Origin: Streptomyces akebiae
Lineage (GTDB): Bacteria > Actinomycetota > Actinomycetes > Streptomycetales > Streptomycetaceae
Reading direction: 5' to 3'
Assembly (NCBI RefSeq): GCF_019599145.1
Contig: NZ_CP080647.1
Span: forward strand, 6,014,001 to 6,078,000
Length of the DNA: 64,000 nucleotides
The notes under the pieces were generated by a model. The model was not told where the DNA came from, searched no databases, and worked only from the letters and a program-made list of their open reading frames with translations. The position numbers and the translations under genes are program-made. Positions 1 through 12,158 of the stretch are shown piece by piece. How positions within the stretch are numbered: position 1 is the stretch's first letter; each line of letters starts with the position of its first letter.

Positions 1-22
1 GCGGTCTCCAGGGGGAAAACAT

Positions 23-2128
23 ATGAAGATCGCATTCCTGATCAACAACGCCTTCGGTATCGGCGGCACGATCCGCTCGACCGCCAACCTGTCGGCCGCG
101 TTCGCCGACCGGCACGACGTGGAGGTCGTCAGCGTCCACCGTTCCCGCGACGAACCCGCCCTCCCGTTCGACCCGCGCGTCCGTCTGACCTCGCTGATCG
201 ACCTGCGCGAAGGCAGCCCCGGATTCGAGGGCGACCACCCGCTGACCCAGCGGCCCGGCACGATGTTCCCGTACACCGGGGCCACCGGGAACCTGCCCTA
301 CACCGGGCTCCAGGACGAACGCATCGGCGGCTTCCTCGCCGATACCCGGGCCGACGTCGTCATCGCCACCCGCCCCGACCTCAACGGCTATCTCGCCCGC
401 GACGGCCGGCGCCGCTATCTGCGGGTCGGCCAGGAGCACCTCAGCCTCGACCAGTACCGGGAGCCGCTGCGCGGCGACCAGAACCGGGCGATCGGCGGAC
501 TCGACGCCTACGTCACCGTCTCCGAGGCCGACGCCGCCCAGTACCGCGCCGCCCTGCCCGACGTGGGCACCACCATCGTGTGCGTCCCCAACGGCGTCCG
601 GGCCCCCGCCGTCGAGCGGTCCACCCTGGACTCCCGGGTCATCGTCGCCGCAGGCCGGCTCATCCCCATCAAGCGGTACGACCGGCTGGTGAACGCCTTC
701 GCCAAGGTCGCCGCCGACCACCCCGGCTGGACCCTGCGGATCTACGGACGCGGCCCGCAGAAGCAGAACCTGCGCGAGCTGATCGACCGCCTCGGGCTGC
801 ACGACCGGGTGTTCCTCATGGGAGCGGTCTCCCCGATCGAGACCGAATGGGCCAAGGGCGCCGTCGCCGCCGTCTCCTCCGACATGGAGTCCTTCGGCAT
901 GACCATCGTCGAGGCCATGCACTGCGGCGTCCCGGTCGTCGCCACGGACTGCCCGCACGGCCCCGGAGAGATCATCACCCACGGCCAGGACGGCCTCCTC
1001 GTCCCGCTCGACGGGGACGTCGACGCCTACGCCGACGCGCTGAACCGCGTCGTCACCGACGAGGCCCTGCGCGAACGGCTCGGCAAGGCGGCCCTCACGA
1101 AGGCCGAGAGCTACGCCCCGGCCGTCATCGCCCAACGCTACGAGACCCTCTTCGAGGAGCTCTCCAGGTCCCGGCGCCGCAGATGGGAAGGCGGCGCCGC
1201 CCGGCTGAAACGGCTCGCCGCCCTCGCCGTACGTCCCCGCCCCACGAAGGCCGCCCCCGCCGCCGAGGCCGACGGGAGCGCTCCCACACCCACCGCGCAC
1301 GCCCGCGCCACCGGCGACGGCGGCCTCACCGTCCTCCTCGACCCGGCCGAGCTGCCCGCCGGGCCCCTCGACTTCGTCGCCCGGCTGCGCCGCGACCCCG
1401 GCAAGCGGCAGGCGAGGGTGCCGCTGCTGCCGAGCGCCGACGCCCCGGACACCGTGGTGCGGGCGACCCTGCACCCCGCCGAGCACACCCTCGCCGAGGG
1501 CCGCTGGGACTGCTACGTCGCGCCGCGCGGCACGAACAAGCGGGTACGGCTGAGCGCACGGCTGGTGGAACAGGCCGCGCTGGTCGGACGGCCGCCGCGG
1601 GTCGACCGGCGGGGGGTGGGGGCGTGGATCCCGTACCCGACCGTCGACGGGTTCCTCGCGCTGCGGACGTGGCTGCGGCCCGCGCACGCCGAGATCGACG
1701 CCGTCGAGGTGGGGGAGGGAGCGGTGACCGTGACCGGGACGGTCCTCGGGGACGCCGAGTCCGTGACCGCCGCCGTCGCGGAGGGTGCCGTGGTGCGTGT
1801 GGCGTCCCGGGTCGACAGCGCGTACGACTTCACCGTGGCCGCCCGGGCCGTGGGGGAGCGGGGGTTCCGGTTCACCGTCCCGTACGGCGAGCTCATGGCT
1901 CGGCGGAGCGTCGAGCACGATCTGTGGGATCTGCGGCTGGGGGACGGGAGAGCCGGGGACGTGCCGGTGGGGCGGATCGGGGGTGACGTGGTGGAGCGGC
2001 GGAAGACCGATCTGGTGCCCGGGCAGGTGTTCGAGCACGGTGAGCGGGGGTGGACGCGGGTGCGGCCGTACTTCACCGTGAACAACGAGCTGGCGCTCAG
2101 TGCGAAGGATGTGGACGAGGGCGCCTGA
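23..2128 (+). CDS. GT4 family glycosyltransferase with C-terminal beta-rich domain
   Basis: This is a retaining GT-B glycosyltransferase that would transfer a nucleotide-activated sugar onto a cell-surface polymer or glycolipid; the acceptor cannot be read from sequence. The N-terminal Rossmann half opens with MKIAFLINNAFGIGGTIRST. The C-terminal half (about residues 205-375) carries the usual GT4 signature: a GRLIPIKRYDRLV segment, then SSDMESFGMTIVEAMHCGVP with the E-x7-E pair that binds the donor nucleotide. Residues of about 400-695 form an extra region with no GT motifs, probably beta-sandwich and probably acceptor-binding (inference). GT4 enzymes are usually about 380 residues, so 701 is long. 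The ATG follows AGGGGG at good spacing. No membrane segment is visible. The gene ends convergently with the TetR gene across a long palindrome. Confidence 0.88.
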   Translation: MKIAFLINNAFGIGGTIRSTANLSAAFADRHDVEVVSVHRSRDEPALPFDPRVRLTSLIDLREGSPGFEGDHPLTQRPGTMFPYTGATGNLPYTGLQDERIGGFLADTRADVVIATRPDLNGYLARDGRRRYLRVGQEHLSLDQYREPLRGDQNRAIGGLDAYVTVSEADAAQYRAALPDVGTTIVCVPNGVRAPAVERSTLDSRVIVAAGRLIPIKRYDRLVNAFAKVAADHPGWTLRIYGRGPQKQNLRELIDRLGLHDRVFLMGAVSPIETEWAKGAVAAVSSDMESFGMTIVEAMHCGVPVVATDCPHGPGEIITHGQDGLLVPLDGDVDAYADALNRVVTDEALRERLGKAALTKAESYAPAVIAQRYETLFEELSRSRRRRWEGGAARLKRLAALAVRPRPTKAAPAAEADGSAPTPTAHARATGDGGLTVLLDPAELPAGPLDFVARLRRDPGKRQARVPLLPSADAPDTVVRATLHPAEHTLAEGRWDCYVAPRGTNKRVRLSARLVEQAALVGRPPRVDRRGVGAWIPYPTVDGFLALRTWLRPAHAEIDAVEVGEGAVTVTGTVLGDAESVTAAVAEGAVVRVASRVDSAYDFTVAARAVGERGFRFTVPYGELMARRSVEHDLWDLRLGDGRAGDVPVGRIGGDVVERRKTDLVPGQVFEHGERGWTRVRPYFTVNNELALSAKDVDEGA

Positions 2129-2185
2129 GGGGGCGGGGGCGGGGGTTCCGGGTGCGTGGTCGGGTGCGGGTGAGTGGGGGCCGGT

Positions 2186-2280
2186 CGCGCAGTTCCCCGC
2201 GCCCCTGAAAAGCAGGGGCTGCGCCCCGTGCTTTTCAGGCCCGCAGGGCCTGGGCTTCCAGGGGCGCGGGGAACTGCGCG
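2186..2280. repeat. Interspersed palindromic element, copy A
   Basis: Two perfect 22-nt arms (2186-2207 and 2259-2280) of the sequence CGCGCAGTTCCCCGCGCCCC.. enclose a smaller nested stem-loop (AAAAGC...GCTTTT, about 2208-2236). Outside the arms the palindrome continues imperfectly with G-rich (GGGTGCGGGTGAGTGGGG) and C-rich (CCCCACCCACCCGCACCC) flanks. It lies in the convergent gap between the glycosyltransferase and TetR genes and could serve as a bidirectional terminator. Related copies occur at 7204-7297, 21143-21166 and 41327-41386. Confidence 0.9.
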
Positions 2281-2338
2281 AGAAGCCCCACCCACCCGCA
2301 CCCGACCACGCACCGCACCCGACCACGCACCCCCAAGC

Positions 2339-3016
2339 TCAACTCTTCCGGTGGCCGATCAGCCGCGGCTTCTGGTTCAGGCCGTCCAGCCCGTGCCACG
2401 CCAGGTTCACCAGATGCGCCGCCACCTCCGCCTTCTTCGGCCGGCGGACATCCAGCCACCACTGGCCGGTCAGGGCGACCATGCCGACCAGCGCCTGCGC
2501 GTACAGCGGCGCGAGCTTCGGGTCGAAGCCGCGGCTCTTGAACTCGCGGCCGAGGATGTCCTCCACCTGCGTGGCGATGTCGGAGATCAGCGACGCGAAG
2601 GAACCCGTGGACTGCGGGATCGGGGAGTCGCGGACCAGGATGCGGAAACCGTCCGTGTACTCCTCGATGAAGTCGAGGAGCGCGAACGCGGCCTGTTCGA
2701 GCAGTTCACGCGGGTGCCCGGCCGTCAGCGAACTGGTCACCATGTCCAGCAGCCGGCTCATCTCGCGGTCCACCACCACCGCGTACAGCCCTTCCTTGCC
2801 GCCGAAGTGCTCGTACACCACCGGCTTGGACACCCCGGCCTTCGCCGCGATCTCCTCCACCGACGTGGCCTCGAAGCCCTTCGCGGCGAACAGCGCGCGC
2901 CCGACCTCCAGCAACTGCGCACGGCGCTCGGCGCCCGTCATCCGGGTGCGGCGCACACGCCGCGGCTTGTCGTTGCTCGGGGTGCTGCTGGAGTCGGTCG
3001 CCACGGCGTCAATCAT
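2339..3016 (-). CDS. TetR/AcrR family transcriptional regulator
   Basis: This is a one-component repressor of 225 residues, the normal size for the family. The TetR helix-turn-helix lies at about residues 27-75 (RRAQLLEVGRALFAAKGFEA, then VEEIAAKAGVSKPVVYEHF with the typical KP.VYEHFGGKE recognition region). The remainder is the all-helical ligand-binding and dimerisation domain. The ATG overlaps the TGA of the upstream desaturase by ATGA, so the two are translationally coupled. This arrangement, plus paired palindromes in front of the operon, suggests it represses its own operon in response to an acyl-CoA or fatty-acid signal (inference from the partner gene). No other ligand clue is visible. 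Confidence 0.9.
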   Translation of the reverse strand: MIDAVATDSSSTPSNDKPRRVRRTRMTGAERRAQLLEVGRALFAAKGFEATSVEEIAAKAGVSKPVVYEHFGGKEGLYAVVVDREMSRLLDMVTSSLTAGHPRELLEQAAFALLDFIEEYTDGFRILVRDSPIPQSTGSFASLISDIATQVEDILGREFKSRGFDPKLAPLYAQALVGMVALTGQWWLDVRRPKKAEVAAHLVNLAWHGLDGLNQKPRLIGHRKS

Positions 3017-4044
3017 GCCGCCTCGGCGGACGCCTTCCGCTGCCGGGAGCCGTCCTCACCCATGTTGCGCCTGGAATCGATACGCGAGCGTGACGGCCAG
3101 CGGACGTCGTACGCCCAGCCGAACACCTCGAACCACCGGATCAGCCGTGCGGAGGAGTCCAACTGGCCGCGCTCCACCCCGTGCCGGGCGGAGGTGGGGT
3201 CGGCGTGGTGGAGGTTGTGCCACGACTCGCCGCAGGAAAGGACCGCCAGCCACCAGACGTTGCCCGAGCGGTCGCGGGACTTGAAGGGGCGCTTGCCGAC
3301 CGCGTGGCAGATCGAGTTGATCGACCAGGTCACGTGGTGCAGCAGGGCCACCCGCACGAGCGAGCCCCAGAAGAACGCGGTGAACGCGCCCCACCACGAC
3401 ATCGTCACCAGCCCGCCGATCAGCGGCGGAAGAGCGAGGGAGAGGGCCGTCCAGAAGATGAACTGGCGGGAGACCGCCCGGAGCGCCGGGTCCTTGATCA
3501 GGTCCGGTGCGTACTTCTCCTGCGAGGTCTGCTCCTCGTCGAACATCCAGCCGATGTGGGCCCACCACAGGCCCTTCAACAGGGCGGGGAGCGTGTCGCC
3601 GTAGCGCCACGGCGAGTGCGGGTCGCCCTCGGCGTCGGAGAACCTGTGGTGCTTGCGGTGGTCGGCCACCCAGCGCACCAGCGGACCCTCGACCGCCATC
3701 GAACCGGCGATCGCCAGGGCGATCTTCAACGGGCGCTTGGCCTTGAACGAACCGTGCGTGAAGTGCCGGTGGAAACCGATCGTGATGCCGTGGCAGCCCA
3801 GGTAGTAGAAGAACACCAGCAGGCCGAGATCCAGCCAGCTCACGCCCCAGCCCCAGGCCAGCGGCACCGCCGCGAGGAGGGCGAGGAAGGGGACGGTGAT
3901 GAAGAGGAGCAGGGTGATCTGCTCGATCGAACGCTTCTGCTCGCCGCCCAGCGTGGCCGACGAGGTGGGGGAGTCGGTCGCTGCGGAGTCTGGAGAAACG
4001 GTCACATTCGGTGCGTCTTCGATCACATCGGACCTTGAGCTCAT
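3013..4044 (-). CDS. Acyl-CoA (fatty acid) desaturase
   Basis: This is a membrane di-iron desaturase that would introduce a cis double bond (typically delta-9) into fatty acyl chains, adjusting membrane fluidity. The 343 residues include four to five hydrophobic segments and the three histidine boxes of the class: HRHFTH after the first membrane pair, HRKHHR, and HNLHH near the C-terminus. The first 45 residues are Ser/Thr-rich and poorly conserved. The ATG is preceded by AGGGGAC. It is the first gene of a two-gene operon with the TetR regulator. Tandem palindromes at 4130-4156, about 90 bp upstream of the start, are the likely operator. Confidence 0.93.
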   Translation of the reverse strand: MSSRSDVIEDAPNVTVSPDSAATDSPTSSATLGGEQKRSIEQITLLLFITVPFLALLAAVPLAWGWGVSWLDLGLLVFFYYLGCHGITIGFHRHFTHGSFKAKRPLKIALAIAGSMAVEGPLVRWVADHRKHHRFSDAEGDPHSPWRYGDTLPALLKGLWWAHIGWMFDEEQTSQEKYAPDLIKDPALRAVSRQFIFWTALSLALPPLIGGLVTMSWWGAFTAFFWGSLVRVALLHHVTWSINSICHAVGKRPFKSRDRSGNVWWLAVLSCGESWHNLHHADPTSARHGVERGQLDSSARLIRWFEVFGWAYDVRWPSRSRIDSRRNMGEDGSRQRKASAEAA

Positions 4045-4425
4045 GGGGCGTCCCCTGGGGGGTCGAGGGTGGAGAGCGGGGGGAGATGCCTGCGGCCACA
4101 GGGTGCGGGGGAGACCTGTCGACTCTCCCTACGGTTCCGTAACCTACGGCATCGTAAGTATGGCAGCGTGGTGCCGGGCGGCAAGGGCCCGCCGGTCTGC
4201 GCGTCCAGGTGTAACGCGCGGGCCGGGTGGACAGGTGGCACTCAGTGCCGCAAAAGTGGCACCCGTCGCCGAGGGCGCCCAGGTGGACGCCTATCCTGGA
4301 CTCGTTCGGACAGCGCGGTCCGCTCTGAATCCTGCCCGGCCGCCGGGCCGCCACCGCGGCCACACCGCCGGACCCCCACCCGGGTTCCCCTCAGCCGAGC
4401 TTCAACACTGCAAGGAGCCGCACCT
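4045..4425. other. Divergent intergenic region, desaturase / ppc
   Basis: No gene is visible in this 381-bp gap. It holds the tandem TACGG/CCGTA palindromes and, on the plus strand, a good -10-like TATCCT at 4292-4297 without a convincing -35. It ends with the CAAGGAG ribosome-binding site of ppc at 4410-4416. Confidence 0.6.
4130..4156. promoter_or_regulatory. Tandem palindromic operator upstream of the desaturase-TetR operon
   Basis: There are two near-identical 12-bp palindromes, TACGGTTCCGTA (4130-4141, perfect) and TACGGCATCGTA (4145-4156, one mismatch). Their centres are 15 bp apart, so they lie roughly on successive faces of the helix. TetR dimers often bind as two dimers on such overlapping sites. 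The location between the desaturase and ppc fits autoregulation by the adjacent TetR protein. That assignment is inference; the palindromes themselves are direct observation. Confidence 0.72.
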
Positions 4426-7158
<2,733 letters not shown>

Positions 7159-7203
7159 CCACTTCGGAGGGTCCGTACGCGGCTGACGGCCGGTGGGGCT
7201 ACT

Positions 7204-7297
7204 CGCGCAGTTCCCCGCGCCCCTGAAAAGCACGGGCTGCGCCCCGTGCTTTCCAGGCCGCAGGGCCTGGGCTCTTAGGGGCGCGGGGAACTGCGCG
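7204..7297. repeat. Interspersed palindromic element, copy B
   Basis: Perfect 21-nt arms at 7204-7224 and 7277-7297 are the same sequence as copy A, with an inner stem of AAAAGCACGGGC and GCCCCGTGCTTT. It lies in the convergent gap between ppc and the minus-strand membrane protein. It is a probable bidirectional terminator and a member of a dispersed family. Confidence 0.9.
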
Positions 7298-7332
7298 ACC
7301 AGCCCCCACCGGCCGTCAGCCGCGAACCGGCC

Positions 7333-7854
7333 TCACAGCGCCACCCACGCCGCCGTGATCAGCGCGACGCCCAGCCCGCCCAGCACCCACGCCGACCGCA
7401 CCATCCGCAACCCACCCGCCACGACCACCGCCGCCAACAACAGCGCCCCACCGAGCGGCACCCAGGCATGCAGCAGGCCCGCCGGACCCGTCCGTACGAC
7501 ATCACTGCTGCCCGGCTTCACGACCACGGTGTACGTCTCACCCGTCTCCACCGCCACCGACCGCTCGATGTCGACCCGATCCCGGGACCGCGACCCCGTC
7601 GACACCGGCTCGTACGGCCCCCAGCAGGTCTCGCCCTGGCACCGGGACACGGTCATCGTGCCCTGCTCGCGCCCCTTGCTCAGCATCACGTGCTGGGCAC
7701 AGCCCCAGGAACCCCAGACCCCGGCGATCAGGAGCAGCACCACCAGCCCGCCCATGGCCGCCAGCCGCCCGTACCGCAGCGCGGCCGACGCACCACCGCC
7801 GCTCGGGCGCGCACGGCGCCGCGAACGGTGAGCGGGGGCTTTGCGGTCAGGCAT
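7333..7854 (-). CDS. Small membrane protein of unknown function
   Basis: I do not recognise a family. The 173 residues have a basic N-terminus (MPDRKAPAHRSRRRARPS), a first membrane helix at about residues 30-50, and a roughly 75-residue hydrophilic part with two cysteines (CQGETC, a possible disulphide). Two closely spaced C-terminal membrane helices follow (about 125-147 and 153-172). The middle part would be extracytoplasmic if the N-terminus is inside. The ATG at 7854 (MPDRK) was preferred over the upstream methionines. Same strand as pth, 91 bp downstream of it. Confidence 0.6.
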   Translation of the reverse strand: MPDRKAPAHRSRRRARPSGGGASAALRYGRLAAMGGLVVLLLIAGVWGSWGCAQHVMLSKGREQGTMTVSRCQGETCWGPYEPVSTGSRSRDRVDIERSVAVETGETYTVVVKPGSSDVVRTGPAGLLHAWVPLGGALLLAAVVVAGGLRMVRSAWVLGGLGVALITAAWVAL

Positions 7855-7945
7855 GGCGGGGATCATTGGCCATGGCACCGCAGTCGGTCAACTCCCGCAG
7901 GCCAGCGCGCGATGACGGACGAAACGGGATATGTACGTCAACACC

Positions 7946-8548
7946 TCAGGAGTTGTACGTCCCCTGCGCCCGCTCCAACCCCTCGATCACCAGACACTCC
8001 ACCGCGTCCGCCGCCCGGTCCACGAAGTAGTCCAACTCCTTGCGCTCCGAGGCGGAGAAGTCCTTCAGCACGAAGTCCGCGACCTGCATCCGACCCGGCG
8101 GCCGACCGATCCCGAACCGCACCCGGTGATAGTCCGACCCCATCGCCTTCGTCATCGACTTCAGCCCGTTGTGACCGTTGTCACCACCGCCGAGCTTCAA
8201 CCGCAACATGCCGTAATCGATGTCCAACTCGTCATGCACCGCGACGATGTTCCCCACCGGCACCTTGTAGAAGTCCCGCAACGCGGTCACCGGCCCACCC
8301 GACAGATTCATGTACGACATCGGCTTGGCCAGGATCACCCGACGATTCCCCGGCCCCGGCGGCCCGATCCGCCCCTCGACCACCTGCGCCTGCGCCTTCC
8401 CGGCCCGCTTGAACCTCCCCCCGATCCGCTCGGCCAGCAGATCGGCCACCATGAACCCCACGTTGTGCCGGTTCGCCGCGTACTCGGGCCCAGGATTGCC
8501 CAGCCCGGCAATCAGCCACGGGGCACTCGGATCGGTCGTCACGTCCAT
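7946..8548 (-). CDS. pth: Peptidyl-tRNA hydrolase
   Basis: Releases stalled peptidyl-tRNAs by cleaving the ester bond, recycling tRNA. The 200 residues match the bacterial Pth family. Visible motifs are [20 protein letters not shown] (catalytic His of the NRHNVGF motif) and [10 protein letters not shown], followed by [19 protein letters not shown] and GHNGLKS, the substrate-binding elements. The ATG at 8548 is preceded by AAGGAGA at ideal spacing; an upstream methionine lacks this. It follows rplY on the same strand with a strong hairpin between. The pairing of rplY (Ctc) with pth is a common bacterial arrangement. Confidence 0.95.
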   Translation of the reverse strand: MDVTTDPSAPWLIAGLGNPGPEYAANRHNVGFMVADLLAERIGGRFKRAGKAQAQVVEGRIGPPGPGNRRVILAKPMSYMNLSGGPVTALRDFYKVPVGNIVAVHDELDIDYGMLRLKLGGGDNGHNGLKSMTKAMGSDYHRVRFGIGRPPGRMQVADFVLKDFSASERKELDYFVDRAADAVECLVIEGLERAQGTYNS

Positions 8549-8566
8549 GTCTCCTTGATACGCGCC

Positions 8567-8597
8567 AGCCGCCGCTCCCACGAGGGAAGCGGCGGCT
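8567..8597. terminator. Stem-loop between rplY and pth
   Basis: Ten-bp perfect arms AGCCGCCGCT (8567-8576) and AGCGGCGGCT (8588-8597) continue inward as TCCC/GGGA with a four-base loop and one bulge. It lies 19 bp upstream of the pth start and 26 bp after the rplY stop. It could attenuate or terminate rplY transcripts, or act as an mRNA processing site. No T-run is present, as usual for this genus. Confidence 0.6.
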
Positions 8598-8622
8598 GAC
8601 GAACCGATGACAGAGCCGAGGC

Positions 8623-9216
8623 TCAGGCCTGCGCGGCCTCGTCGCCCTCGGCGGCCTCCTCCGACGGCTCCTCCGCCTGAGCGGCCAGAACCTGGAGAAC
8701 GACGGTGTCCCCGTCGACACCCAGCTTGGTGCCCGACGGCAGCGGGATGTCCTTGGCGAGAACGGAGTCACCAGCCGCCAGACCCTCGACGGACACCGTG
8801 ACCGACTCGGGAATGTGGGTGGCCTCGGCCTCGACCGGCAGCGCGTTCAGGACGTGCTCCAGCAGGTTGCCACCCGGGGCCAGCTCACCCTCCGTGTGCA
8901 CGAAGATCTCGACGTTGACCTTCTCGCCACGCTGAACCAGCTGCAGGTCCACGTGCTCCAGGAAACCCTTGATCGGGTCACGCTGCACGGACTTCGGGAT
9001 CGCCAGCTCACTGGTCTTGCCGTCGATGTCCAGGGAGATCAGGACGTTCGGCGTACGCAGCGCCAGCAGCAGGTCGTGACCCGGCAGCGTCAGGTGCAGC
9101 GGGTCGGAACCGTGACCGTAGAGAACACCGGGAACCTTCGAGTCACGACGGATACGGCGGGCGGCACCCTTGCCGAACTCGGTGCGCGTCGACGCGGTGA
9201 GCTTCACCTCGGACAT
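8623..9216 (-). CDS. rplY: 50S ribosomal protein L25/general stress protein Ctc
   Basis: 5S rRNA-binding ribosomal protein of the long TL5/Ctc type. The N-terminal L25 domain covers about residues 1-92 (starting [20 protein letters not shown], with VPGVLYGHG). The beta-rich C-terminal TL5 domain covers about 100-180, and an acidic Glu/Ala tail ends the 197-residue protein. The ATG at 9216 follows ACGAGGAGT. An in-frame extension to 9348 would add an unrelated segment. It lies between prs and pth; the 197-bp gap to prs probably contains its own promoter. Confidence 0.95.
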   Translation of the reverse strand: MSEVKLTASTRTEFGKGAARRIRRDSKVPGVLYGHGSDPLHLTLPGHDLLLALRTPNVLISLDIDGKTSELAIPKSVQRDPIKGFLEHVDLQLVQRGEKVNVEIFVHTEGELAPGGNLLEHVLNALPVEAEATHIPESVTVSVEGLAAGDSVLAKDIPLPSGTKLGVDGDTVVLQVLAAQAEEPSEEAAEGDEAAQA

Positions 9217-9413
9217 GATCACTCCTCGTACATAGGAACGGACGTGGTCACCCGGCCACGAACGGCCTGCTACGAAGAGCGCGTCGATAACGGACAGCCG
9301 CACCACCGTCCTGAGACGGAAACGCGTACGGCCTCCCTCGCCGAGCAACTCGCGCAGTCTACTCGGAGAGAAAGGCCGTACCCAAAACGATCTCCGGCCG
9401 GCGCCGGCGACCC

Positions 9414-10388
9414 CTAGTGCTCGTCGAAGAGGCTCGTCACCGAACCGTCCTCGAACACCTCACGCACCGCGCTCGCGATCGTCGGCGCGATCGACAACAC
9501 CGTGATCTTGTCCAGCTCCAGCTCACCCGGGGTCGGCAGCGAGTCCGTGAACACGAACTCACTCACCTTCGAGTTCTTCAGCCGATCCGCCGCCGGACCC
9601 GACAGCACACCATGCGTCGCCGTCACGATGACATCCTCCGCACCGTGCGCGAACAACGCGTCCGCCGCCGCGCAGATGGTGCCACCGGTGTCGATCATGT
9701 CGTCCACCAGGACACACACCCGACCCTTGACCTCACCCACGACCTCATGGACGGTCACCTGGTTCGCCACGTCCTTGTCACGCCGCTTGTGCACGATGGC
9801 GAGCGGCGCACCCAGACGGTCGCACCAACGGTCCGCCACCCGCACCCGGCCCGCGTCCGGCGAGACCACCGTCAGCTTGTTCCGGTCCACCTTCGCACCC
9901 ACGTAGTCCGCGAGCAGCGGCAGCGCGAACAGATGGTCCACGGGCCCGTCGAAGAAGCCCTGGATCTGATCCGTGTGCAGATCCACGGCCAGGATCCGGT
10001 CCGCGCCCGCCGTCTTCATCATGTCCGCGACCAGACGCGCCGAGATTGGTTCACGACCACGGTGCTTCTTGTCCTGCCGCGCGTAACCGTAGAACGGCAC
10101 GATGACGGTGATCGAACGGGCCGACGCACGCTTCAACGCGTCGATCATGATCAACTGCTCCATGATCCACTTGTTGATCGGAGCCGTGTGGCTCTGAATC
10201 AGGAAGCAGTCCGCACCACGTGCCGACTCCTCGTAGCGGACATAGATCTCACCATTCGCGAAGTCGAAGGCCTTCGTCGGGACAACCCCGACACCCAACT
10301 GCTGGGCGATCTCCTCGGCAAGCTCGGGGTGGGCGCGGCCGGAGAAGAACATCATCTTCTTCTCGCCGGTCGTCTTGATCCCGGTCAC
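9414..10388 (-). CDS. prs: Ribose-phosphate pyrophosphokinase (PRPP synthetase)
   Basis: Makes PRPP from ribose-5-phosphate and ATP for nucleotide, His and Trp synthesis. The 324 residues include FSGRAHPELAEEIA at the N-terminus, the YGYARQDKKHRGREPI ATP/flexible-loop region, and VDLHTDQIQGFF. They also include the PRPP-binding motif VLVDDMIDTGGTI at about residue 227. The start is a GTG at 10388 preceded by GAGGAGA. It follows glmU (110-bp gap), the widespread glmU-prs pairing that links UDP-GlcNAc and PRPP supply. Confidence 0.96.
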   Translation of the reverse strand: MTGIKTTGEKKMMFFSGRAHPELAEEIAQQLGVGVVPTKAFDFANGEIYVRYEESARGADCFLIQSHTAPINKWIMEQLIMIDALKRASARSITVIVPFYGYARQDKKHRGREPISARLVADMMKTAGADRILAVDLHTDQIQGFFDGPVDHLFALPLLADYVGAKVDRNKLTVVSPDAGRVRVADRWCDRLGAPLAIVHKRRDKDVANQVTVHEVVGEVKGRVCVLVDDMIDTGGTICAAADALFAHGAEDVIVTATHGVLSGPAADRLKNSKVSEFVFTDSLPTPGELELDKITVLSIAPTIASAVREVFEDGSVTSLFDEH

Positions 10389-10498
10389 AGCACTGTCTCC
10401 TCAGAGGTTCTCAGCCGGGCAGGCGGACATCGCAGGCTCAGCTGGGGTGCGGGTATGCACTTATCACGGTACGACGTCCTTGGCGCACCTGTTTCCAG

Positions 10499-11947
10499 TC
10501 AGCTTTCGCTCTCGCCCTCCCGAGACGCCGCCTCGGCAGCCTTCGCCGACGCGCTCCCCGGACGCTTACGTGCCACCCAACCCTCGATATTCCGCTGCTG
10601 GCCACGGGCCACAGCCAGCGAACCGGGCGGCACATCCTTCGTGATCACGGACCCGGCGGCGGTGTACGCACCGTCCCCGACCGTGACAGGCGCCACAAAC
10701 ATGTTGTCCGAACCCGTCTTGCAGTGCGAGCCGACGGTCGTGTGGTGCTTGTTCTCACCGTCGTAGTTCACGAACACACTCGCCGCACCGATGTTCGAGT
10801 ACTCACCGATCGTCGCGTCACCCACGTACGACAGATGCGGAACCTTCGTCCCCTCGCCGATGTTCGCGTTCTTGGTCTCGACATACGTGCCGATCTTCGA
10901 CTTCAGCCCGAGCCGCGTGCCCGGACGCAAGTACGCGTACGGTCCCACAGTCGCCTGCGGCCCGACCTCGGCGCCGTCGGCGACGGTGTTGTCGACACGC
11001 GCGCCGGCCCCGACCCGCGTGTCCTTCAGCCGCGAGTTCGGCCCGACCTCCGCGCCCTCAGCGAGATGCGTCGCCCCGAGCAACTGAGTACCGGGGTGGA
11101 CGACGGCGTCCTGCTCGAACGTCACCGTGACGTCGACCCACGTGGTGGCAGGATCGATCACGGTCACCCCGGCCAGCATCGCCCCGGTCAGCAGCCGGTC
11201 GTTCAGGATGCGGCGGGCCTCCGAGAGCTGCACACGGTTGTTGATCCCCGCGATCTCACGGTGATCACCGGCGACGGAGGCACCGACCCGGTGCCCCGCC
11301 TCGCGCAGGATCCCCAGGACGTCCGTCAGGTACTCCTCGCCCTGACTGTTGTCCGTCCTGACCTTCCCGAGGGCGTCCGCGAGCAGCTGGCCGTCGAACG
11401 CGAACACCCCGGAGTTGATCTCGCGGATCGCGCGCTGCGACTCGGTGGCGTCCTTGTGCTCCACGATCGCGGTGACGGCACCGCTCGCCCCGTCACGCAC
11501 GATCCGGCCGTAACCGGTGGCGTCCGGGACCTCGGCGGTCAGCACCGTCACGGCGTTGCCGTCGGCCGAGTGGGTGGCCGCGAGCGCCTGGAGGGTGGCG
11601 CCGGTGAGCAGCGGGGTGTCACCGCAGACGACGACCACGGTCCCGTCGACGACACCGCCCAGCTCCTCCAGGCCCATCCGTACGGCGTGCCCCGTGCCGT
11701 TCTGCTCCGCCTGGACCGCCGTACGGACACCGGGGTCGATCTCCGCGAGGTGCGCGGTGACCTGCTCGCGGGCGTGCCCCACGACGACGACCAGGTTCTC
11801 GGGGTCCAACTCGCGCGCGGCGGCGAGGACGTGGCCCACCAGGGAGCGGCCACAGATGCTGTGCAGAACCTTCGGTGTGGCCGACTTCATACGGGTGCCC
11901 TCACCCGCTGCGAGGACGACGACGGCTGCCGGGCGGGTTGCGCTCAC
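10499..11947 (-). CDS. glmU: Bifunctional UDP-GlcNAc pyrophosphorylase / GlcN-1-P acetyltransferase
   Basis: Catalyses the last two steps to UDP-N-acetylglucosamine for peptidoglycan. The N-terminal uridyltransferase domain has [20 protein letters not shown] at the nucleotide site. The linker leads to a C-terminal left-handed beta-helix of hexapeptide repeats from about residue 265 (for example [34 protein letters not shown]). An extra C-terminal tail ([19 protein letters not shown]) extends the 482-residue protein slightly beyond the family norm. The GTG start follows GAAGGG. First gene of the minus-strand housekeeping group, directly downstream of tRNA-Gln. Confidence 0.96.
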   Translation of the reverse strand: MSATRPAAVVVLAAGEGTRMKSATPKVLHSICGRSLVGHVLAAARELDPENLVVVVGHAREQVTAHLAEIDPGVRTAVQAEQNGTGHAVRMGLEELGGVVDGTVVVVCGDTPLLTGATLQALAATHSADGNAVTVLTAEVPDATGYGRIVRDGASGAVTAIVEHKDATESQRAIREINSGVFAFDGQLLADALGKVRTDNSQGEEYLTDVLGILREAGHRVGASVAGDHREIAGINNRVQLSEARRILNDRLLTGAMLAGVTVIDPATTWVDVTVTFEQDAVVHPGTQLLGATHLAEGAEVGPNSRLKDTRVGAGARVDNTVADGAEVGPQATVGPYAYLRPGTRLGLKSKIGTYVETKNANIGEGTKVPHLSYVGDATIGEYSNIGAASVFVNYDGENKHHTTVGSHCKTGSDNMFVAPVTVGDGAYTAAGSVITKDVPPGSLAVARGQQRNIEGWVARKRPGSASAKAAEAASREGESES

Positions 11948-12070
11948 GGGGATGCCCTTCGGCTGTGGGTGCGGTGGGGGTTGACATCCGCAGGATACCG
12001 GGGCGTTGTGAGGGGGAAATGTGAGCGGGTCCTGACCCGTGTTGCTGGGGTCAGGACCCGAACCAGGCAG

Positions 12071-12143
12071 CTCCGCCGCTAGGACTCGAACCTAGACCGA
12101 ACATCTCCAAAGGATGCCGTGCTGCCAATTACACTACGGCGGA
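12071..12143 (-). tRNA. tRNA-Gln (anticodon UUG)
   Basis: The reverse strand folds as a complete cloverleaf. The 7-bp acceptor TCCGCCG/CGGCGGA carries discriminator G. There is a D arm GTGT..GCAC, an anticodon stem GCATC/GATGT around loop CTTTGGA (anticodon TTG), and a T arm CTAGG-TTCGAGT-CCTAG. CCA is not encoded. The 5' end is 15 bp from the stop codon of the HTH/LAGLIDADG-like gene on the same strand, so its promoter must lie inside that gene or it is co-transcribed. Confidence 0.97.
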
Positions 12144-12158
12144 TAGCTGCCCTAAACC

